From contig JBIOJB010000074.1 in assembly GCA_044450465.1 (NCBI GenBank), positions 1-14,637 on the forward strand: 14,637 nt of DNA, written 5' to 3'. Source of the stretch: JBIOJB01 sp044450465. GTDB taxonomy: Bacteria; Chloroflexota; Dormibacteria; Dormibacterales; Dormibacteraceae. Below the pieces are notes generated by a model that ran no database searches, was not told the DNA's origin, and saw nothing but the letters and a program-made list of their open reading frames with translations. This document shows, in pieces, positions 1 to 7,546 of this stretch. The translations under genes were made by a program, and so were the position numbers. Position 1 is the stretch's first letter. Every line of letters begins with the position of its first letter.

Positions 1-1
1 G

Positions 2-184
2 AGCATGTCGACGATGCGCGTGAGCGGGCCGGGGCCGGAGTACCTGGTCACCGCTCAGGCAGCCCCCGGTTTCCTCTCATTGACCAATCTCAACATGGCG
101 GGGGCGGCCAGGTTCATCCTGGCCGCGACTTTGTCCGTTCGTATTGGCCACCAACTCGTGGCCGGGAGTCTCCAAATTCGATAA
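2..184 (+). CDS. Possible 3' end of a plus-strand gene running into repeat DNA
   Basis: A plus-strand frame is open from the window edge to a TAA at 182-184. Its first residues (SMSTMRVSGPGPEYLVTAQA) read like an ordinary protein C-terminus. From about position 63 the frame runs through the repeat element described separately, so the remaining ~40 codons may be element sequence rather than native protein. The family is not recognisable from ~20 residues. A gene tail interrupted by the repeat is one explanation; a chance open frame in GC-rich DNA is the other. Low confidence. Confidence 0.2.
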   Translation, partial: SMSTMRVSGPGPEYLVTAQAAPGFLSLTNLNMAGAARFILAATLSVRIGHQLVAGSLQIR

Positions 185-256
185 ATCCCAACAGCGGGAA
201 GGAGAGCAGCAGCGCGCAGCGCTGCGATGAGAGGAAACCCCCGGTTTCCTCTCATT
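63..256. repeat. Repeat-rich, hairpin-rich intergenic segment bounded by 19-bp direct repeats
   Basis: The 19-bp sequence CCCCCGGTTTCCTCTCATT occurs at 63-81 and again at 238-256. Its 13-bp core GGTTTCCTCTCAT also occurs inverted at 227-239. So 68-80 and 227-239 form perfect terminal inverted repeats around a ~172-bp unit, and 227-239 with 243-255 form a tight palindrome. Three further perfect hairpins lie inside: 104-112/118-126 (9-bp stem, 5-nt loop), 146-151/158-163 (6-bp stem) and 209-215/219-225 (7-bp stem, 3-nt loop). The segment ends exactly at the stop codon of the LarA-like gene. A minus-strand frame of 66 codons crosses it but looks like repeat-derived translation. It resembles a degenerate mobile-element end or a non-autonomous repeat; no transposase is present. 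Confidence 0.6.
227..255 (-). terminator. Hairpin directly after the LarA-like stop codon; possible terminator
   Basis: A perfect 13-bp inverted repeat (arms 227-239 and 243-255) with a 3-nt loop begins one base after the TGA of the LarA-like gene on the minus strand. There is no T-tract after the hairpin, so it is not a canonical intrinsic terminator. The arms are also shared with the copy at 68-80, so it could equally be a by-product of the repeat element. It may still end or stabilise the operon transcript. Confidence 0.35.
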
Positions 257-1833
257 CATTGCACATCGCACAACATGATCGGAGGAGTGCGCAAGTGCGT
301 CACGCTCGGGTAGCGGCCGACGGTCTGCTCGGCCATCTCGAACGCATCCTCCATCGTGCTGGCGCACTTGAGACCGAGGTGATGCACGACTTCGCGGTCG
401 CCCCCGACGATGATGATGTCGCCCGCGTGCTCCATCGCGTGGGCGGCCCAGTACAGCGCGTAGAACGGATGAACCCCGTGGTAGGCGTGCGACTTTCGGT
501 ACAGCTGCCGGAACCATGGATCCTCGGCAAACCGCTTCTCGTACTTCTTCTCGATCTCCTTCGGATCCTTGGTGTCCGCCAGCACCTCGTCATAGAAGTC
601 GATGTAGCTCGGGTGCTGGACAGCGTCGAACTCGTAGCGGCACGGATGCGTGAGGATGAGCACTCCCCCCTTCCGCAAGACCGGTTTGTTGCGGTAGAAG
701 TTGAAGAGATACCCGAGGCCCATGCACAGCACGAGCACCGGGTTCATCGGAGAGTTGACGTTGTACGGCCCGAGATACGGAACGCCCAGCGTGACGATGT
801 CCGTCTGACCCTCTACTCGCACGCTGATCTGGTTGCGAACCGCCTCAAGCGTCTTCTCGTGGACAGCGTCGACCTGCCCCGCCTGCACCGATGTGAGTCC
901 GTAGGGGGCCCGCATGGCGTGAAAGATGTTGCGCTTGAACGCCGGCGGAGCAAGGTCTGTCATCTGCTTCATGCCCAGGAACATCGCCTGGTCCTGCGCG
1001 GTCCAGTCCGTCTCCCGCTTCTGCATGAAGTTGGCGATCGCCGGAAACGCGTGATTGTTGACTGTCGTCTCGATGTGAAACACGCGAACCGTGTCTTCGA
1101 TCAGCTGACCCTGACGGATGCATGAGTGGTGCAGCGCCGAATCGGCCGGATTCATGTAGGAGCGCGACGCGAGCAGCGTCTTGACGTTGTGGTGGGCCCG
1201 GATGCCCCGATAGGTCGCGAGGCCCGTCGCCATCGATTTGTGACCTCCGTCCATCGGCACCAGGGTGAGGTTTACGTAGATCACGAGGTCCGACTCGGCC
1301 GCCCGCTTGTGGAGCGTGACGTCCTCGCCCTCCGCGGTCTTGCCGATGAAGACGTTGTTGTCAGGATCCTCGCCATCGTGCTGGTAGAGACGGTCCGGCC
1401 AGAAAGTGCTGAAGATCCGCTCGCCCACGATGTGGCGGATCTCGTCCTCTGTCATCCGGCGGTGCAGGCCAAGCGCGGCGATGATGTGGAGGTCCTCCAC
1501 CCCCGCCTCCGCGGCCATGTCGATGACCTCCTCCATCACGAGCTGGCGGACGTCTGGCGCAGCCATCGGTGGCAGCGGAAGCGACAGGTCGTCGAACGCG
1601 ATCGTAAGCTTCATGCCGCTGCGCAGCAGTGACTTCAGCGGGTCGTCGTCAAGCGGCTTGGCCAGCGCCCGTTTGATCGCCCGCTCGGGGTGTGCGATGG
1701 GCTCGAAGGGGTCGGGCGGGTAAACGATGCGGGCGCCCAGCGGCAGCTTCTCGAGCCGCACGCCCTCGCCGAAGTGGAAAAGCACCGGTGGGGTGCTTCG
1801 ATCGACCTCGATCACCGCTCCGGGACGAGACAA
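256..1833 (-). CDS. LarA-like (DUF2088) nickel-pincer-family protein, divergent
   Basis: 525 aa, last gene of the minus-strand operon. The family prototype, lactate racemase LarA, uses a nickel-pincer nucleotide to move a hydride on an alpha-hydroxy acid. Family signatures seen: the DxxRP-region equivalent at about residues 81-86 (DDLSLP), an A-x-G-x-H-R block with His124, and the GG-x-K block with Lys199 followed 16 residues later by His215. The last two match the pincer-attachment Lys184 and Ni ligand His200 of LarA by spacing. The position matching LarA His174 (10 before the Lys) is Leu189, and the Arg75 position is Leu85, so lactate racemisation is doubtful. The protein is about 100 residues longer than LarA. 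The start is TTG at 1833, preceded by GAGGA; a GTG at 1815 is an alternative with worse spacing. It begins 18 bp after the dehydrogenase stop. No larB/larC/larE cofactor genes are in the window. Confidence 0.8.
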   Translation of the reverse strand: MSRPGAVIEVDRSTPPVLFHFGEGVRLEKLPLGARIVYPPDPFEPIAHPERAIKRALAKPLDDDPLKSLLRSGMKLTIAFDDLSLPLPPMAAPDVRQLVMEEVIDMAAEAGVEDLHIIAALGLHRRMTEDEIRHIVGERIFSTFWPDRLYQHDGEDPDNNVFIGKTAEGEDVTLHKRAAESDLVIYVNLTLVPMDGGHKSMATGLATYRGIRAHHNVKTLLASRSYMNPADSALHHSCIRQGQLIEDTVRVFHIETTVNNHAFPAIANFMQKRETDWTAQDQAMFLGMKQMTDLAPPAFKRNIFHAMRAPYGLTSVQAGQVDAVHEKTLEAVRNQISVRVEGQTDIVTLGVPYLGPYNVNSPMNPVLVLCMGLGYLFNFYRNKPVLRKGGVLILTHPCRYEFDAVQHPSYIDFYDEVLADTKDPKEIEKKYEKRFAEDPWFRQLYRKSHAYHGVHPFYALYWAAHAMEHAGDIIIVGGDREVVHHLGLKCASTMEDAFEMAEQTVGRYPSVTHLRTPPIMLCDVQ

Positions 1834-1851
1834 CCTAGTGGTTCCTCACGC

Positions 1852-3033
1852 TCAAGCCCTCAATCCTCGCAGATCGAATGCGACCTTCACCGCGCCCAGT
1901 CGACCCGCCGCCATGGCGTACGCGATCGCATCACGGTACTCGCCAAGCCCGAAGAGCGGCCCTGTCAGCTTTTCGAGATGCAGGTCGGGTGCCGCTTCCA
2001 GCGCCAGCTCGAACGTGCGCCGTCCCTTGCGCTTCGGTTCAGACCCGTACGCATAAGCGCCGGTGACGGTGAGCTCGCGCTGCCAGATCGGAGCCCAGTC
2101 CACCCTCTCTTCGCCCGGCATGCCCACTGCGACCACCGTTCCGCCCTCGCGCGTGAAACGCACGGCGTCGTTCAGGCTGTCTGCTCGGCCGACGCACTCG
2201 AACGTGATGTCGGCACCTCCGAGCAGCAGCGACCGGTTCATTCCTTCGAGACGGCGCGCGCCTGTGGCAAAGCGCACGCGCTGAAACACCTCGTCCGGCG
2301 AGACCACCTGGTCTGCGCCGAGCTTGCGCGCCAGGTCGCGCTGGGTCGGGTGCTTGGCGACCGCGATCAGGCGCTTGGGCTTTGTGAACAGCCTGATCGC
2401 GGCGATCGTGAGCAGCCCGATCGTGCCGGCCCCGGTGACGACCACAACATCGTCCTTCGAGGCTCCTCCGCGCAGGGCGGCGTGCACGCAGCATGCAAAT
2501 GGTTCGATGAGCACGGCGGCTTCGTCGCTGAGGGCTTCGGGAACCTGGTGAAGCTGGCTTGGGTGCGCGACCAGAACCTCGCCCCATCCCCCACCCGTGT
2601 CCGCGCAGTACCCGGTCTGCAGGCCGACCTTGATCGGCCCCTCGGTCACGTTGTAGCAGAGCCCTGGCCTGCCCTCGGCGCAGCGCGGGCATGGTGGATC
2701 GACTCCTCGCACGGTGCAGCCCAACGCCGGTTCGACCACGACCCTGGAGCCGTCGTCGAGCGTGCCGACCACCTCGTGGCCGGGAACGAAGGGATAGCTG
2801 GTGAGCGGGTCCAGATACAGAGAGGCGTGCCCACCGATGGCAGCCAGGTCCGAGCCGCAGATGCCGCTCAGGGTCGGCATCACCCGCACCCACTGCGGGC
2901 CCGGGAGCTCCGGCTCGGCCAGGTCGCCGAGCTTCAGCATCGACAGACTGCTGGTGGCCACGTCGGCCCGCCCGCCTGACGCCTTCACGATGGCGAAGGC
3001 GGGGATCGACCTGACGAACTGCAGCGCTAGCAA
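1852..3033 (-). CDS. Zinc-dependent medium-chain alcohol dehydrogenase
   Basis: 393 aa, MDR superfamily NAD(P)-dependent alcohol/polyol dehydrogenase, middle gene of the operon. The GroES-like catalytic domain shows a zinc-ligand Cys in SGICGSD and the GHE motif. A structural-zinc-like lobe follows (CPRCAEGRPGLC). The Rossmann motif VTGAGTIGLL and the GGTVVAVGMPG strand complete the fold. The N-terminus is not the usual short form: about 25 residues (starting LALQFVRSIPAF) precede the usual beta strand. The reading frame stays open upstream into the previous gene, but the first plausible start is TTG at 3033, preceded by GAGGT and lying 16 bp after the FAR-HAD stop. GTG at 2988 is an alternative. 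In this operon it probably interconverts an alcohol and aldehyde related to the acyl reductase product; the substrate cannot be read from sequence. Confidence 0.85.
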   Translation of the reverse strand: MLALQFVRSIPAFAIVKASGGRADVATSSLSMLKLGDLAEPELPGPQWVRVMPTLSGICGSDLAAIGGHASLYLDPLTSYPFVPGHEVVGTLDDGSRVVVEPALGCTVRGVDPPCPRCAEGRPGLCYNVTEGPIKVGLQTGYCADTGGGWGEVLVAHPSQLHQVPEALSDEAAVLIEPFACCVHAALRGGASKDDVVVVTGAGTIGLLTIAAIRLFTKPKRLIAVAKHPTQRDLARKLGADQVVSPDEVFQRVRFATGARRLEGMNRSLLLGGADITFECVGRADSLNDAVRFTREGGTVVAVGMPGEERVDWAPIWQRELTVTGAYAYGSEPKRKGRRTFELALEAAPDLHLEKLTGPLFGLGEYRDAIAYAMAAGRLGAVKVAFDLRGLRA

Positions 3034-3049
3034 TCGGACCTCGGTGCGA

Positions 3050-5410
3050 TCACCTGCGCACCGCCTCGAAGTATTCGGGCGAACGCGGATCGGGCATGGG
3101 TAGACGCCAGTTGCCCGGAGCCATCCGCCAGCGCTCAATGCGCCAGCCACGCTGCCCAGCCACCTGGGACAGGCGGGCGTCAGGGTTAACCGCCACCGGG
3201 GTGGAGACCAGCTCCAGCATCGGGAGGTCAGACAGCGAGTCGGCATAGGCGAAGCTCTCCGAAAGGACCATGCTGTTGCGCGCCGCGTACTCCTCGAGCA
3301 GCGTGCCACGGGCTTCGCCGGCGGGAGGTGGCGACTCGAGATCGCCGGTGAGACGGCCGTCCTTCAGGAGCAAATGCGCGCAGTCGACCTCCACCTCGAG
3401 GAGCTCGGCAAGCGGCTCGACCACGACGTCGAGCGCGCCGGTGAGCAGGAGCACACGATGTCCGGCTCGCTTGTGCTCACGAATCCGGCGGATGCCCTCT
3501 GGGTAGATGCGGCGTAGGGTCACCGCGTCGAGCGCCTCGCGGCCGAGCCGCTTCATGATCTCGTAGTCGAGCCCGTCGTACTCGCGATAGAAGCTGCGTT
3601 GAAACTCTGCTCGCGACCGCCGCTCCAGGTACAGCCAGCGGGGCGCCTCGCGAAGCATCTTGGCCAGCATCGCCGGCCATTCTTCGACCGGCTGAGATCG
3701 CAGCCGCATCCAGATGAAGTACTCGACGACATTGGTTTCGACGAGCGTTCCATCGACGTCGAAGACTGCCAGCACATCCGAGCGGCCACTCCGGCGGGCC
3801 AGCGCCGCCTTGGCGGTGTTGGCGACAGGCTTGGTTGCCGTGCTCCCGGTCGATTGCTTGCCCTTGCCCGCAGCCGTTTCGGCGCGAGCCAGACGTACCA
3901 CCGTCGGCATGTGGACTTCCTGGAAGTAATGCGTCCAGTCGTACAGGGCGGGATCGAACGGGAAGATGTCGCGCTCTTTCGCGGGCAGCCTCTCCCAGAG
4001 CGACATCAGGTGGCGAGTGTCGAAGATGCAGTCGACGTCGGTGTACGTGCCGTAGAGCTGAAGCAGGTTGAGACCGCGCTCGAGCTTCTCCCGCCGGTCG
4101 AAAAGGTCGTCTGACACCTGCGCGACCCCGGCGCCCAGCGGGAGGCGCTCGACCACCCACTGCGCCGCCTGGAGGAACTTGAGCGTTACGTTGCCCCGCA
4201 GCGCCAGCTCGTCCCTGGGCGGATAGGTGAAGTCGCTGGTGCCGATGGCCTGGCCATACCGATCGCGCAGTGGATTGGCCGTGTAATACCGATGGGCCTC
4301 ATCGGTCAGCCGGCGCAGTCGCAGCGGATTCCGGCTTCCCGAAGCCACGTGGTAAACGCGGGGCTCCGAGTCGGGCGGCGGCGCAGCCGCCACGGCGAGG
4401 ACGGCGTTGACGACCAGGTCGGCGGGGATGATGTCGAACACGCCGTCCGGCAGGCCTGAGAAGTCCTGCACGATCCCTCGGCCGTAGGCCAGCAGCACAG
4501 GCTCCGACATCCGGAATCCTTCGAGCCAGCCCGGAAAGGGCTCCTTGAGCGCGCTTTCGATGATCGACGGACGGACGATCGAGAGCGGCACGTCGCCGTG
4601 AAGCTCGCTCACGGCGTGCTCGGCCATCGCTTTCGTGAATGAGTAGATGTCGCTGAAGCCCATCGCGTTGGCGTGCACCCGCCCGCGCTCGATCAGCCGA
4701 TCCTTCACCCACCGGTCCCGGAGGCGCTCGGTCAAGCGAGCCGCGGCGGGAGTTCCCGCAGGGCCCATTCGCGAGCGCGCCTGGTGCCTCAGCTTGTTGA
4801 GAATCTCCGGCCGCCGCGACTCCTCTTCGACCGCGGAGCGCAGGTTGGTCAGCACCGCCGCCTCGTGCCTCCAGTTGAGGCCCGGGTCCAGAGGCAAATC
4901 CTCGCGCACGAGGCCGCGAAGCATCCCGCCCACGTAAGCCGTCGAGATGTGGACTAGGTGAGGCTTGGATCCGACGCTTTTGATCGCCTCGACGAAGCGC
5001 ACGGCGCCGAGAAGGTTGGTTTGAGCGGACTGGTCGGCCGGGTTGTCGAACTCGACGGCGGCGGCCGAGTGGATGACGATCTGGCAAGCGCGCAGCGACT
5101 CGCGCCCGGCCTCGGTGAGACCTACGCCATCCCGGCCCAGATCGATCTCGACGACGCCGAGCTTTTCCGCGACGAGCTTGGCAAAGGCTTGCGGGCCTAG
5201 CTCTTCGCGAAGGCGTTTGAAGGCGGGGCTCGAGAGCACCTCCCGTTCGAGCCTCTCGGCCGCCGGCCGGCGCGCGCTCGATCGAATGGCGAGGTTGATG
5301 CGGCCGATTTGCGGCAGCGATCGCAGGCACTTTTCGACGATCGACTTGCCGAGGAAGCCGGTGGCGCCGGTGACCAAGATGGTCTTGCCTTCGAAGGCCT
5401 CGGCTATCAA
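3050..5410 (-). CDS. Fatty acyl reductase-like SDR fused to a HAD-IB phosphatase
   Basis: 786 aa, two enzymes in one chain. Residues ~8-345 are an extended SDR of the fatty acyl-CoA/ACP reductase type: NAD(P) motif TGATGFLG (14-21), HSAAAVEFD (114-122), and catalytic YSFTK (256-260). Residues ~400-510 resemble the FAR C-terminal ('sterile') domain, with spaced FD/DW/Y residues. A low-complexity Ala/Lys/Thr linker (~510-545) leads to a HAD-IB hydrolase: motif I FDVDGTL (Asp551, Asp553), motif II near LLLTGA, motif III YADSLSDLPML. Expected chemistry is NAD(P)H reduction of an acyl thioester plus phosphate-ester hydrolysis by the second domain. The start is TTG at 5410; an upstream in-frame stop (TAG at 5423-5425) leaves almost no other choice. 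It is the first gene of the operon, divergent from an SDR. Confidence 0.85.
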   Translation of the reverse strand: MIAEAFEGKTILVTGATGFLGKSIVEKCLRSLPQIGRINLAIRSSARRPAAERLEREVLSSPAFKRLREELGPQAFAKLVAEKLGVVEIDLGRDGVGLTEAGRESLRACQIVIHSAAAVEFDNPADQSAQTNLLGAVRFVEAIKSVGSKPHLVHISTAYVGGMLRGLVREDLPLDPGLNWRHEAAVLTNLRSAVEEESRRPEILNKLRHQARSRMGPAGTPAAARLTERLRDRWVKDRLIERGRVHANAMGFSDIYSFTKAMAEHAVSELHGDVPLSIVRPSIIESALKEPFPGWLEGFRMSEPVLLAYGRGIVQDFSGLPDGVFDIIPADLVVNAVLAVAAAPPPDSEPRVYHVASGSRNPLRLRRLTDEAHRYYTANPLRDRYGQAIGTSDFTYPPRDELALRGNVTLKFLQAAQWVVERLPLGAGVAQVSDDLFDRREKLERGLNLLQLYGTYTDVDCIFDTRHLMSLWERLPAKERDIFPFDPALYDWTHYFQEVHMPTVVRLARAETAAGKGKQSTGSTATKPVANTAKAALARRSGRSDVLAVFDVDGTLVETNVVEYFIWMRLRSQPVEEWPAMLAKMLREAPRWLYLERRSRAEFQRSFYREYDGLDYEIMKRLGREALDAVTLRRIYPEGIRRIREHKRAGHRVLLLTGALDVVVEPLAELLEVEVDCAHLLLKDGRLTGDLESPPPAGEARGTLLEEYAARNSMVLSESFAYADSLSDLPMLELVSTPVAVNPDARLSQVAGQRGWRIERWRMAPGNWRLPMPDPRSPEYFEAVRR

Positions 5411-5494
5411 GACCTGCAGATTCTAGTGGGTCACTCTTGTTCCAGGACTCGGCGGTCCATGTACGCCAGAGCCTCGTTACGATCTCAGAACCTG

Positions 5495-6388
5495 ATGCTC
5501 CTGGAAGGTCACACGGTGCTCGTCACGGGCGGATCGAGCGGAAGCGGACTCGCCGTTGTCAGAGAGGCCCATCGTCTCGGCGCCGACGTGATCGCAGGAA
5601 GTCGGAGCCCGGAGCGGCTTGCCGCCCTCTCCGAGGAGCTCGGCGGCACGCGCTTTCATCCCTTCGCCGTTGACATCACGGACGCGGCCGCGGCCCGAGC
5701 GGCGCTGCACGCGCTGGCCGCCGGCGGGCTGCGCCTGACTGACCTGGTCCATTCAGCAGCCGGCGGCTTCGAGCCCGTGGTGCGGCAGCTGGTGCGCCGC
5801 TGCGTCGCCCTGCGCCGAGTCCCAGCCGGCGAGCTGCCCGCCGCGATCGAAAGCGCGCGAGCCGAGATCATGCCGCTGGTCGCCGCGAGCCGTGAGGGCG
5901 CGATGAGGGTGAACTACTCCTCAGCGCGCTCTCTCATCGAGGAGGTGGCGGCGGGACTGCCCAGGGGCGGAAGCATCACCGTGTACAGCAGCCTGTGGAC
6001 CTCTTTCTTCAGCCGGGCGCCGAGCTTCTACCGCAGCATCGCCGAGTCGAAGGGCGCGCTGGACAGATGGGTCGAGGAGAGCGCGCCGGCCTGGGCCGAG
6101 CGCGGGATAACGACGGCGATCATCAGCGGCCACATCATCCTGGACTCGGCCATGGGCCAGCTCATCGATCGATTCCTAGCCCCTCTCATGCACGTACCCG
6201 CCCAGGCGCGGTTCCGGTCGTACTACATCACGACTGAAGACATGGTGAAGGTGACGATCAACAGGATCGCCGAAGCGGCCGCCAAGCCAGGCCGTTCGAT
6301 GATCAGGTCGTTCCTCATCGGCCCGCACCAGGTCCTCGACGACCTCTCCGAAGACACGCCCGCGCTCGCCGACCTCCTACCGCTGTGA
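5495..6388 (+). CDS. Short-chain dehydrogenase/reductase with FabI-like Y-x6-K spacing
   Basis: 297 aa. The N-terminal Rossmann motif is TGGSSGSG (11-18), followed by SRSPERL and the VDITD and LVHSAAG strands, all typical SDR. The classical YxxxK is absent. Instead Tyr179 and Lys186 are separated by six residues (YRSIAESK), as in enoyl-ACP reductases of the FabI divergent class, with a further Tyr164 in ITVYSSLW. The sequence is not a canonical FabI, because its glycine motif is the classical one. ATG at 5495 places the cofactor motif where SDRs normally have it; ATG at 5459 is an in-frame alternative, and neither has a clear Shine-Dalgarno. A TACGAT at 5478-5483 could be a -10 for a near-leaderless message. 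It diverges from the FAR-HAD operon with 84 bp between starts, suggesting a shared control region and pathway. Confidence 0.8.
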   Translation: MLLEGHTVLVTGGSSGSGLAVVREAHRLGADVIAGSRSPERLAALSEELGGTRFHPFAVDITDAAAARAALHALAAGGLRLTDLVHSAAGGFEPVVRQLVRRCVALRRVPAGELPAAIESARAEIMPLVAASREGAMRVNYSSARSLIEEVAAGLPRGGSITVYSSLWTSFFSRAPSFYRSIAESKGALDRWVEESAPAWAERGITTAIISGHIILDSAMGQLIDRFLAPLMHVPAQARFRSYYITTEDMVKVTINRIAEAAAKPGRSMIRSFLIGPHQVLDDLSEDTPALADLLPL

Positions 6389-6403
6389 GAAACGGCCGGG
6401 GCC

Positions 6404-7519
6404 TCAGCCCTGCTGTCCGTGATTCACACCAGGCAGGCGCACGACAGGCGATGCGCCGGCGTCGCTCCACCCCAACGCAGTGGTCACGGTTGCCCAGAAC
6501 CAGTAGCTCTGGTCGGGCGCTCCGCGAAACGTCGCGGAACCTCCACCGCCTGAAGCCAGGTTCGCCACCGTTCCGTCCTCGCGGACGACCTGAACCGAGA
6601 AGCGGGCGCCGTCGCCGGGGCTCGACCATGCGACGTCGATAGCCGTCTGATCGTTCGGGTCCGGCTCCGCGGTGATCGCGACCTTGGGCATGGCGATGCC
6701 GGCGAACCGGGGAGAGCCGGTGAGCCACAGATCGCCCAGGTCCTTGGCGTAAGGGTCAGGGGGCGCTCCGGACCATCCGTAAGGGTCGAGCGGACCCGCG
6801 CCGTTGATGTAATAGACGCCGAAGTGAAGGTGGGGTCCGGTGGCCTCGCCGGACATGCCCGAGATTCCGATCACCTGGCCGCGGCTCACGCGCTGTCCCC
6901 GCGCGACGTCGACCGAAGACAGATGCCCGTAGTAAGTGAGCAGCCCGTTGCCATGGCTGATCTCGATGTACAGTCCGCCACCACACGCATGACAGCTCGG
7001 CACGTCCCACCTGGCGAGGATCACCGTCCCTGGCGCCGCCGCGGCGACGGGCTCGTAGTTGAGGCCGTAGTCATAGCCGTCGTGGCCGTCGTAGTAGAGG
7101 TAGTCGTGGCCGCCCGGGGTCTGGGCGTAACCGGCGGTGAACCCCGGGTCGGGGCCGCCCACGCTTGATGACGCGATCACCCCGTCGTAGCGGCATACCT
7201 TTCCGTCGCTCTGATAATTCGGCCCGCAGTGGTCGAAGATCGAGGTGATGTAGTGCGATCCCATGAAGGGGAGTGTCAGGAAGGCTTCCGACGCGGGCGC
7301 CGTGCCGGTGTTTCCCGTCCCGGTTTCGAGCGGCCCGTAGCTCATCTGACTCGGATAGAACCAGCGTGTGTACTTGCCCTGCTTCTGACCGGGCGGCAGG
7401 GCCGGCGCGGCCTGCACCGGCGCCGCCTGAAGCAGCACGGCCAGGGCAACCAGGGCGACCGCCGCGCGCACACCCCATGCAACGTTGTGGCGAGGGTTAG
7501 GTTGCGCTCTGTGCGGCAC
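6404..7519 (-). CDS. Secreted M23-family (LytM-like) zinc metallopeptidase
   Basis: 371 aa with the GTG start chosen. A signal peptide is clear: a basic start, hydrophobic core AAVALVALAVLLQ, and an AxA-type site near QAAPVQA-AP. The peptidase domain has the M23 zinc motif HDGYDYG, the strand HGNGLLTYYGHL, and the signature GPHLHFG. The family cleaves peptidoglycan cross-bridges or stem peptides, or acts as a non-catalytic wall-binding regulator; with the three metal/catalytic motifs intact, activity is likely. Before the peptidase there is ~130 residues rich in Gly/Tyr/Asp; after it, an ~80-residue Fn3-like tail. The frame is open far upstream, but that part overlaps a real gene on the other strand. 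GTG at 7519 or GTG at 7471 are the plausible starts; neither has a good Shine-Dalgarno. It converges on the SDR with 15 bp between stops. Confidence 0.8.
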   Translation of the reverse strand: MPHRAQPNPRHNVAWGVRAAVALVALAVLLQAAPVQAAPALPPGQKQGKYTRWFYPSQMSYGPLETGTGNTGTAPASEAFLTLPFMGSHYITSIFDHCGPNYQSDGKVCRYDGVIASSSVGGPDPGFTAGYAQTPGGHDYLYYDGHDGYDYGLNYEPVAAAAPGTVILARWDVPSCHACGGGLYIEISHGNGLLTYYGHLSSVDVARGQRVSRGQVIGISGMSGEATGPHLHFGVYYINGAGPLDPYGWSGAPPDPYAKDLGDLWLTGSPRFAGIAMPKVAITAEPDPNDQTAIDVAWSSPGDGARFSVQVVREDGTVANLASGGGGSATFRGAPDQSYWFWATVTTALGWSDAGASPVVRLPGVNHGQQG

Positions 7520-7546
7520 GGTCTGGGATTCGATTAAGTTTCGCAA

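Noticed and set aside
572..586. GTGTCCGCCAGCACC, resembling the element's terminal repeat
   Set aside because: Inside a conserved part of the LarA-like coding sequence, unpaired and without TA flanks; chance similarity.
259..1632. Two long plus-strand frames (288 and 168 codons)
   Set aside because: Antisense to the LarA-like gene; no motif, and their residue pattern mirrors third-codon-position GC bias of the real gene.
1690..2979. 429-codon plus-strand open frame
   Set aside because: Antisense to the zinc alcohol dehydrogenase, whose motifs are clear; composition is Arg/Pro/His-rich with no recognisable domain, typical of GC-rich shadow frames.
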